Positions 24,253 to 30,132 of a stretch of 30,132 nucleotides of DNA are shown one piece after another. The notes beneath the pieces were generated by a model, which saw only the letters and a list, made by a program, of their open reading frames with translations, did not search any database and had not been told where the DNA came from. Origin of the DNA: Acetobacter sp. UBA5411 (GTDB lineage: Bacteria > Pseudomonadota > Alphaproteobacteria > Acetobacterales > Acetobacteraceae). Within the stretch, counting starts at the first letter, position 1. Each line of letters begins with the position of its first letter. The stretch is from contig NZ_DHNR01000042.1 of the NCBI RefSeq assembly GCF_002409645.1, positions 1 to 30,132 on the forward strand, in the 5' to 3' direction. The position numbers and the translations under genes are program-made.

Positions 24253-26493
24253 TCACATAAACGAAATCGGGTCTACATCCACATCCACCCGCACAATACG
24301 CGTAAACGTCACCTGTCCCAGCCAACGCCGCAGGATCGGCTGCACGGCGATATTCCGATGCGTCCGCAGCAGCAGCCGTCGTCGATGCCGACCACGCAAT
24401 ACGGCAATCGGCGCGGGCACCGGGCCAAGCACTTCGATCCCGTTGCCATGCGGTGCGGAAACACCAAGCTGCCGAGCCGCATTATCCGCAGCATCAGCAT
24501 TTTCCGAACTGACAATCAATGCCGCCAGACGTCCGAAAGGCGGCCAGAAACCCGGCTTCCTCTGATCGGCTTCCTCCGCCATGAATGCCGCAAAATCCCC
24601 GGAAACTAGCGCCTGCATGACCGGATGTTCCGGCGTAAAACTCTGAAGCAACACCTCGCCCGGCGCTTCCGCACGTCCTGCTCGTCCGGCAACCTGATGC
24701 AGAAGCTGCATCGTCCGCTCACCTGCCCGCAGATCGGCTCCACCCAACCCAAGATCAGCATCCACCACGCCCACAAGCGTCAGGTGCGGAAAATGCCAGC
24801 CCTTGGCTACAATCTGCGTGCCAATGATCAGATCCACTTCCCGCCGTGAAATCTTGCCGACAGCCTCCGCTGTCGCCGCCGGACCGCTGATTGTGTCACT
24901 GGCCATCACCATGATGCGTGCATCAGGAAATTCGCTGCGGGCTTCTTCAGTTATGCGCTCGATCCCCGGACCGATGGCTGTCAAACTATCCTCCGCTCCG
25001 CATGTCGGGCAGGCATGAGGAACAGGTTCGGTATGCTCACAGTAATGGCATACCAGAACGCGCTTTTTCCGATGTTCGACCAACCATGATGTGCAGTGAG
25101 GACATTCCATCCGATGCCCGCAGGTCCGGCACAGCGTCAGCGGCGCATAACCTCGACGATTGAGGAACAGCATCGCTTGCTCACCACGCCCGAGCCGGGT
25201 TTTCACTGCTTCCACCAAAACCGGTGAGAGAAACAGTCCGCGTGGCGGCGGGTTTTCCCGCATGTCGATCAGATGCGTCTCCGGCATGGCCGCACCGCCA
25301 TGCCGCGCCGTCAACACCAGATGCCGGTAACGCCCGGTCTCGACATTGTTCAGCGTCTCAAGGCTCGGCGTCGCGGAAGCCAGCACGATGGGAGCCTTCG
25401 CCAGTCTTGCCCGCACGACAGCCATGTCGCGGGCGTTGTAGGTGACGCCTTCTTCCTGCTTGAAAACAGCCTCGTGCTCTTCATCAACAATCACAAGGCC
25501 CAGATCGCGAAACGGCATAAACAGAGCCGATCGCGCACCGACAATGACCTTGGCCGAGCCATCCTCGCAGGCCGCCCATGTCAGACGGCGCGCCTTCTGC
25601 CCAATCTCGGAATGCCAGACCGCCGGGCGCACACCAAAGCGTCGGGCGAAACGATCCATCCACTGAGCAGACAGAGCAATTTCGGGCAGCAAAACCAACG
25701 CCTGCCGACCCTGCGCCAGACATTCAGCCACCGCTTCCAGATAAATCTCGGTCTTTCCGGAACCGGTCACGCCTTCCAGCAAGGTTGCGGAAAATGCACG
25801 CTCATCGACGCGCGCCCGTAACTCGGTAGCGGCGGTCGCCTGATCGCCTTCCAGAACCGGCGGATTATGAAAGGGATCCGGTTCCGCAAAGGGAGAGACC
25901 GGGCCCATCAGCATGCTTTTCAGAACGCCAGCATCCGCCAGACCGCGCACGACCGACACCCCGACGCCCGCCTTCTCTGTCAGCTCCGACATCGTCACCG
26001 GCTGCGCACCCTGCGGCAGGGCGTCCAGCACAGCGCGACGGGCAGGCGTCATCCTTAATGACTCTGGCGGCTCTCCAATACGCACCCACCCCACGGCGGG
26101 CGCTGTCTGCTCGCCACGCAGATGGGAACGCAGCGCCATCGCCAGCACCATGCCCGGCGGCGCAAGTGTGTAGGCTGCGACCCAGTCGATGAACTGTCGC
26201 AGTTCAGCAGAAAGCGGCGGCAGATCAAGCCGCTCCTTGATCGGACGCAGACGGGAAGCGGCAATCTCAGGCGGTGGTGGTGGCGCAAGATCGACAGGAA
26301 GCACCGTCTGTTCCCAGACCACGCCGGTTTCCCGCCGCCCACCGAGCGGCACGACCACCACATCGCCGGGAACAAGCGAATCAGCCAGCGACTGCGGAAC
26401 GGCATAATCCAGCGCACAGGGAAACGGCAGTGGCAGCAGGACAGACACGCGCTTTCGCGAAGGCAAAGGTTCCAGTAGGCTGCTCTGCACCAT
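24253..26493 (-). CDS. priA: Primosomal replication helicase PriA
   Basis: A 746-residue PriA, the 3'-5' superfamily-2 helicase that reloads the replisome at stalled forks. An N-terminal DNA-binding domain is followed by the helicase core: Walker A GVTGSGKTEIYL at about residues 239-250, DEEH box VIVDEEHEAVFKQEEG at about 334-349, and the zinc-binding cysteines CRTCGHRMECPHC ... CHYCEH ... CPTCG at about 454-498. The start at 26493 replaces a longer frame that overlaps the divergent recombinase gene. It converges with the response regulator, with three bases between the stops. Confidence 0.96.
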   Translation of the reverse strand: MVQSSLLEPLPSRKRVSVLLPLPFPCALDYAVPQSLADSLVPGDVVVVPLGGRRETGVVWEQTVLPVDLAPPPPPEIAASRLRPIKERLDLPPLSAELRQFIDWVAAYTLAPPGMVLAMALRSHLRGEQTAPAVGWVRIGEPPESLRMTPARRAVLDALPQGAQPVTMSELTEKAGVGVSVVRGLADAGVLKSMLMGPVSPFAEPDPFHNPPVLEGDQATAATELRARVDERAFSATLLEGVTGSGKTEIYLEAVAECLAQGRQALVLLPEIALSAQWMDRFARRFGVRPAVWHSEIGQKARRLTWAACEDGSAKVIVGARSALFMPFRDLGLVIVDEEHEAVFKQEEGVTYNARDMAVVRARLAKAPIVLASATPSLETLNNVETGRYRHLVLTARHGGAAMPETHLIDMRENPPPRGLFLSPVLVEAVKTRLGRGEQAMLFLNRRGYAPLTLCRTCGHRMECPHCTSWLVEHRKKRVLVCHYCEHTEPVPHACPTCGAEDSLTAIGPGIERITEEARSEFPDARIMVMASDTISGPAATAEAVGKISRREVDLIIGTQIVAKGWHFPHLTLVGVVDADLGLGGADLRAGERTMQLLHQVAGRAGRAEAPGEVLLQSFTPEHPVMQALVSGDFAAFMAEEADQRKPGFWPPFGRLAALIVSSENADAADNAARQLGVSAPHGNGIEVLGPVPAPIAVLRGRHRRRLLLRTHRNIAVQPILRRWLGQVTFTRIVRVDVDVDPISFM

Positions 26494-26553
26494 GATGGCT
26501 CTCTCTACCTTCTTCACGGCGTCCTGTCTCGCCCTCCTTCGGAGAAATGTGCT

Positions 26554-27525
26554 TTGAAGGCTCACGACGCCCTGCAACAGTTTCTGGCCTGGATGACCGC
26601 CGAGCGGGGCGCGTCACAGCATACCATCGACGCCTATCAGGGCGATCTGTCCCGTTTTCTCGGCTTTCTGACCAATCATCATGGCGAGGAACCCACGCTC
26701 GCCACTCTTGGCACAGCCAGCCTTTCCGACCTTCGTGCGTGGCTGGCGCATGAGCAGACACAGGCGCTGACACCCCGCTTCGGCCAGCGCCCGACGACCC
26801 GCGACAAATCGGCCCGCACCCGTTCCCGTCGGGTCTCGGCGCTCCGTTCCTTCTTCCGCTTCCTCGCCCGACATAAAGGCATGGAAAATCCCGCACCGAG
26901 CCTGCTGGCTACACCGCGCACCAAAAAGCCGTTGCCGCGCCCCCTGCCAGTCACCGAGGCGCTCGAAGCGGGTGAAGGAATCGGCATGCTGGAAGTGAAC
27001 AGTATGGCGCAGGAACGGGACAAAGCGCTATTCCTTCTCCTGTACGGCGGCGGACTGCGCATTTCCGAAGGGCTCGGACTGAATGTCGGAGACTTCGACG
27101 AGGCGCTTTCGACCGGCGTGTTCCGCATCCGGGGCAAGGGCAACAAGGAACGTCTTGTGCCACTGCTCCCGCGCGTGTCCGAGGCTCTCAAACGCTGGCG
27201 TGGCTTTCACCCCTCGCCGTCCCGGAACGAACCTCTGTTTCCCGGCGTGCGGGGTGGCCGCCTGAACGCCACCGTCGCCCAGAAAGCCATGCGGCAATGG
27301 CGGAAAAGCGAAGGTCTGCCCGAACACGCCACGCCTCACGCGCTGCGTCATTCCTTCGCCACCCATATGATGGAGGGTGGCGCCGACCTACGCGTGATTC
27401 AGGAACTGCTCGGTCATGCCAGCCTGTCCACGACTCAACGCTACACCCTTGCCGATGAAGCCCGTCTGCTGGATGTCTGGCAGAAAGCTCACCCCCGCGC
27501 CTCGAAAAACGCCGGAGACCAATAA
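26554..27525 (+). CDS. xerC: Tyrosine recombinase XerC
   Basis: A 323-residue site-specific recombinase, probably XerC, which resolves chromosome dimers at dif with XerD. N-terminal SAM-like DNA-binding domain in residues 1-100. Catalytic residues visible: Arg in GGLRISEG (about 169), Lys in GKGNKERLVPL, HxxR in HALRHSFATHM, His in LGHASLSTTQ and the nucleophile Tyr in QRYT (about 296). It starts with TTG, with GGAG upstream. The fixed chromosomal position next to priA and the length favour housekeeping XerC over an integrase of a mobile element. Its stop overlaps the next start (TAATG). Confidence 0.9.
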   Translation: MKAHDALQQFLAWMTAERGASQHTIDAYQGDLSRFLGFLTNHHGEEPTLATLGTASLSDLRAWLAHEQTQALTPRFGQRPTTRDKSARTRSRRVSALRSFFRFLARHKGMENPAPSLLATPRTKKPLPRPLPVTEALEAGEGIGMLEVNSMAQERDKALFLLLYGGGLRISEGLGLNVGDFDEALSTGVFRIRGKGNKERLVPLLPRVSEALKRWRGFHPSPSRNEPLFPGVRGGRLNATVAQKAMRQWRKSEGLPEHATPHALRHSFATHMMEGGADLRVIQELLGHASLSTTQRYTLADEARLLDVWQKAHPRASKNAGDQ

Positions 27526-28484
27526 TGACCGCCACCCGCACACTCTATCCGCCCATCGAACCTTACGCGCACGGTCATCTCGATACGGGCGAAGGGCATC
27601 TGGTCTACTGGGAACGGTGCGGCACGCCCGGCGGTCTGCCCGTCGTGTTCCTGCATGGCGGCCCCGGTGGCGGATGCTCGCCGATGCAGCGCCGCATGTT
27701 TGATCCAGCCCGCTATGACATTCTCCTGTTCGACCAGCGTGGTTGCGGCCGTTCAACGCCACACGCCTCTCTAGAGAACAACACGACGTGGCATCTGGTC
27801 GCCGACATTGAGCGACTGCGGGAGATGATCGGTGTCGAACAATGGGTCGTCTTCGGTGGCTCATGGGGGTCAACGCTGGCGCTGGCCTATGCGGAAACGC
27901 ATCCAGAACGGGTGAAAGCACTGGCGCTGCGCGGCATCTTCACGCTACGACGTGAGGAACTGCTCTGGTATTATCAGGGTGGCGGCGCGTGGCTTTACCC
28001 GGACAAGTGGGATGCGTTTCTCGCTCCCATTCCCGAAGAAGAACGCGGCGACCTTATGATGGCCTACAACCGCCGTCTGACCGGGAACGATCCGGTCGAG
28101 CGTGAAAAAGCGGCCATCGCGTGGTCAGTCTGGGAGGGTTCCACTCTCACCCTGCTGCCTGATCCGAACATGGTGAAACAGCATGAAGATCCAACCTACG
28201 CCCTCGCCTTTTCGCGCATTGAGAACCATTACTTTGTGAACGGAGGCTGGCTGGCGGAAGGTCAGTTGATCCGCGACGTGGATCGTATTCGCCATATCCC
28301 GACGGTCATCGTGCAGGGGCGCTACGATATCGCCACACCAGTGCGGACGGCATGGGATCTACACAAGGCATGGTCAGAGGCGGATTTCAAACTGATTGAC
28401 GATGCCGGGCACGCTCTATCCGAACCGGGCATTCTGTCGGCGCTTCTCGACGCGACGGATCGCTTTGCGGAGCATCTGGGCTGA
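27525..28484 (+). CDS. pip: Proline iminopeptidase
   Basis: A 319-residue alpha/beta-hydrolase that removes N-terminal proline from peptides in the cytoplasm. Oxyanion motif HGGPGGG at about residues 44-50, DQRGCGRSTPH, nucleophile elbow GGSWGS (Ser about 113), catalytic Asp in GRYDIATP (about 268) and His in DAGHALSEPG (about 294). Length and C terminus (RFAEHLG) match the family. Coupled by overlap to xerC. Confidence 0.94.
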   Translation: MTATRTLYPPIEPYAHGHLDTGEGHLVYWERCGTPGGLPVVFLHGGPGGGCSPMQRRMFDPARYDILLFDQRGCGRSTPHASLENNTTWHLVADIERLREMIGVEQWVVFGGSWGSTLALAYAETHPERVKALALRGIFTLRREELLWYYQGGGAWLYPDKWDAFLAPIPEEERGDLMMAYNRRLTGNDPVEREKAAIAWSVWEGSTLTLLPDPNMVKQHEDPTYALAFSRIENHYFVNGGWLAEGQLIRDVDRIRHIPTVIVQGRYDIATPVRTAWDLHKAWSEADFKLIDDAGHALSEPGILSALLDATDRFAEHLG

Positions 28485-28486
28485 GC

Positions 28487-29467
28487 ATGATGCGCCTCCG
28501 CTCCCTACTGACAGGTCTTGCTTTACAGGTGTTTGCGGCGTCAGCGGCATTAGCTGCGCCCTGCCCACTGACGCCGATCATGGAAGCACCTCTGCGGAAT
28601 GACCTTGGCTTTCTGTCCGCGCCCGTGACGGTTGCCGGGCGGACTGTCAGTTTCATTGTCGATACGGGATCGGAAGGCAGTCTGATTTCACCGTGGTTCG
28701 CGCGGTTCATGAAACTGCCGGAAGACCCGAATGCGCTGACTCATGTCAGTGGCACAGGCGGTTCCGGTGGCGTGGTGCCGAATGTCATCATTCCCAGCCT
28801 GCAGGTTGGCAGCACCGGGTTTGGACCGGTTTCCATGCCGCTCGGGTTTCTACCCAGCCGTCCGAATATCACGCCTCCTGTCGAAGGGCTACTTGGCGGC
28901 GATGTGCTGGCTCAGGACGTGCTGGAGATTGACGCCCCACATGGTCGTGTCGCCATGTGGAACGCACCGGGCCGCAAAACCGATGCCTGTTCAGTCGAGC
29001 CGCCCTCCCTCCCCGGCGTCCAATGGCAAAGTCTTGAAGCCGAGGAACGCGGTCATCGGATTGTTCTGCACGTCGAATTGGATGGTCATAAGTTGACGGC
29101 TCTACTGGACAGCGGAGCGCGATCCCGCATCCTCTCACGCCGAGCAGCGGAAGCGATGGGTCTTACAGAAGAGCAGCTTGCCACTGATCCGGGCGGCACG
29201 ACGGCGGGTGTGGACGGGAAAGAGTCTGTCTATCGCTGGCACAAGTTTCACAGTCTGACCATTGGACAGGAAACCGAACATAATCCCGTGCTGACCGTCT
29301 CTCCCGTGTCCGAACAGTCTGTCGACATGCTGCTGGGTTCCGACTGGTTCGCAGCCCACCATGTGTGGATTTTTTACAGGCAGGGACGGATTTTTGCCGC
29401 GAAAAGTGCTGTCGGGACGAAGACGGGCAGCGGAAAATCCGCTCCAAGTGGGGCTGTGTCTCATTAA
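28487..29467 (+). CDS. Exported retropepsin-like aspartic protease
   Basis: A 326-residue secreted or periplasmic protein. A signal peptide (RSLLTGLALQVFAASAALAA) precedes two related halves, each with an aspartic-protease motif: IVDTGSEGSLIS at about residues 57-68 and LLDSGARSRILS at about 205-216, each followed by the hydrophobic-glycine motif (LLGGDVL and LLGSDWF). Such two-lobed clan AA proteins are known in Alphaproteobacteria, with poorly known substrates. It follows pip by two bases. Activity is inferred from the motifs only. Confidence 0.8.
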   Translation: MMRLRSLLTGLALQVFAASAALAAPCPLTPIMEAPLRNDLGFLSAPVTVAGRTVSFIVDTGSEGSLISPWFARFMKLPEDPNALTHVSGTGGSGGVVPNVIIPSLQVGSTGFGPVSMPLGFLPSRPNITPPVEGLLGGDVLAQDVLEIDAPHGRVAMWNAPGRKTDACSVEPPSLPGVQWQSLEAEERGHRIVLHVELDGHKLTALLDSGARSRILSRRAAEAMGLTEEQLATDPGGTTAGVDGKESVYRWHKFHSLTIGQETEHNPVLTVSPVSEQSVDMLLGSDWFAAHHVWIFYRQGRIFAAKSAVGTKTGSGKSAPSGAVSH

Positions 29468-29626
29468 GGGAAAACAGAACTCTCCCTTCCTTCATAACCC
29501 ATTGTTCCAGCTTCCTCTTTATGTAGCGCCCTCTCCTCCTCCGCGTTTAAAGACAGGCCTCCTGTTGTAATCTACGGACGATCATCCCAACTCATAACAA
29601 CTGCGTCTATTGAGAAAGGATCTGTC
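29468..29626. promoter_or_regulatory. Intergenic region before the reductase gene
   Basis: A 159-base gap that should contain the promoter of the reductase gene. No convincing hairpin or operator was noticed. Confidence 0.3.
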
Positions 29627-30132
29627 ATGCCCAGCCTGTTTGAGCCGATTGAACTGGGAAGCATTTACGCCAAAAACAGAATTCTCATGGCGCCGCTGAC
29701 ACGCGGCCGGGGCACCCGTGAGCATGTGCCCACCCTCATCATGGCTGAATATTACGCGCAACGGGCTGGAGCCGGTCTGATCATCTCGGAGGCGACTGGT
29801 ATCAGCCGCGAAGGTCTTGGCTGGCCGTATGCGCCGGGTCTGTGGTCGCAGGAACAGGTAGAAGCCTGGAAGCCCATCACCGCCGCAGTTCACGCCAAGG
29901 GCGGAAAGATCGTGGCCCAGCTCTGGCACATGGGTCGCATGGTGCATTCCAGCGTGACGGGCCAGCAGCCTGTCTCCTGTTCGGCGACAAAAGCACCTGA
30001 AGCGCTCCATACATATGACGGCAAGCAGGCTCCCGAAACTGCCCACCCTCTCACCAGGGAGGATATTGCCCGCATCCTGAACGACTATGAAAACGCTGCT
30101 AGAAATGCTCTTCAGGCAGGCTTTGACGGTGT
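29627..30132 (+). CDS. nemA: Old Yellow Enzyme-family alkene reductase (partial)
   Basis: The first 168 residues of an FMN-dependent ene-reductase (NemA/OYE class), cut by the window end. The ATG at 29627 has AAAGGA seven bases before it. Typical sequences: LFEPIELGSIYAKNRILMAPLTRGRG at the N terminus (in parts), AEYYAQRAGAGLIISEATGI, and the active-site-region AQLWHMGRMVHSS, with FMN-contacting residues in MAPLTR. Family members reduce activated C=C bonds of enones, maleimides or nitrate esters with NADPH. Confidence 0.9.
   Translation, partial: MPSLFEPIELGSIYAKNRILMAPLTRGRGTREHVPTLIMAEYYAQRAGAGLIISEATGISREGLGWPYAPGLWSQEQVEAWKPITAAVHAKGGKIVAQLWHMGRMVHSSVTGQQPVSCSATKAPEALHTYDGKQAPETAHPLTREDIARILNDYENAARNALQAGFDG

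Noticed and set aside
26554..27525. Integrase of a genomic island
   Set aside because: Length, position beside priA and coupling to pip fit a housekeeping XerC. No attachment-site repeats or phage genes are nearby.
1..30132. CRISPR array, tRNA or rRNA genes
   Set aside because: No regularly spaced direct repeats and no tRNA or rRNA-like sequence were seen by eye.

Overview
The window looks like chromosomal DNA of an acetic acid bacterium (Alphaproteobacteria, Acetobacteraceae; Acetobacter/Gluconacetobacter/Asaia-like). This rests on the general feel of the proteins, a moderately high GC content outside one low-GC island, and short intergenic hairpin repeats that resemble those of this family. 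The genus cannot be fixed from the sequence alone.

Layout. (1) 192-1682, minus: a Ppx/GppA phosphatase. (2) 2234-8633: a nitrogen block. It has an agmatinase-family ureohydrolase on the minus strand, then a tightly packed plus-strand urease operon, ureD-ureA-ureB-ureC-ureE-ureF-ureG. (3) 8851-11364: an AT-rich mobile unit bounded by near-perfect 42-bp inverted repeats and a TTA direct repeat. It carries an IS5-type transposase, a secreted Gln-rich protein, small unknown ORFs and a region that could fold as structured RNA. (4) 11425-15539: a small exported protein, an outer-membrane porin, a LysR regulator divergent from a PACE-type efflux protein, and another small exported protein. (5) 15667-21212, minus: a complete urea ABC transporter, urtABCDE. 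(6) 21308-24249, plus, divergent from urtA: a permease/histidine-kinase/receiver hybrid and a LuxR-type response regulator, probably the urea-responsive control pair. (7) 24253-30132: housekeeping and other genes, namely priA, a XerC-type recombinase, proline iminopeptidase, a retropepsin-like aspartic protease and the start of an Old Yellow Enzyme reductase that runs off the window.

How it works together. Urea can be made inside the cell by the ureohydrolase or imported, perhaps through the porin and then UrtABCDE. The nickel urease splits it to ammonia and CO2, with UreDEFG maturing the enzyme. The regulator pair beside urtA is a good candidate controller, and a perfect inverted repeat sits in the divergent promoter region.

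Most notable: the hybrid kinase appears to have lost, in frame, the second half of its permease domain and the whole phospho-acceptor His box. The 2.5-kb inverted-repeat unit also looks like an IS5/IS1031-type element carrying passenger genes and a possible structured RNA.
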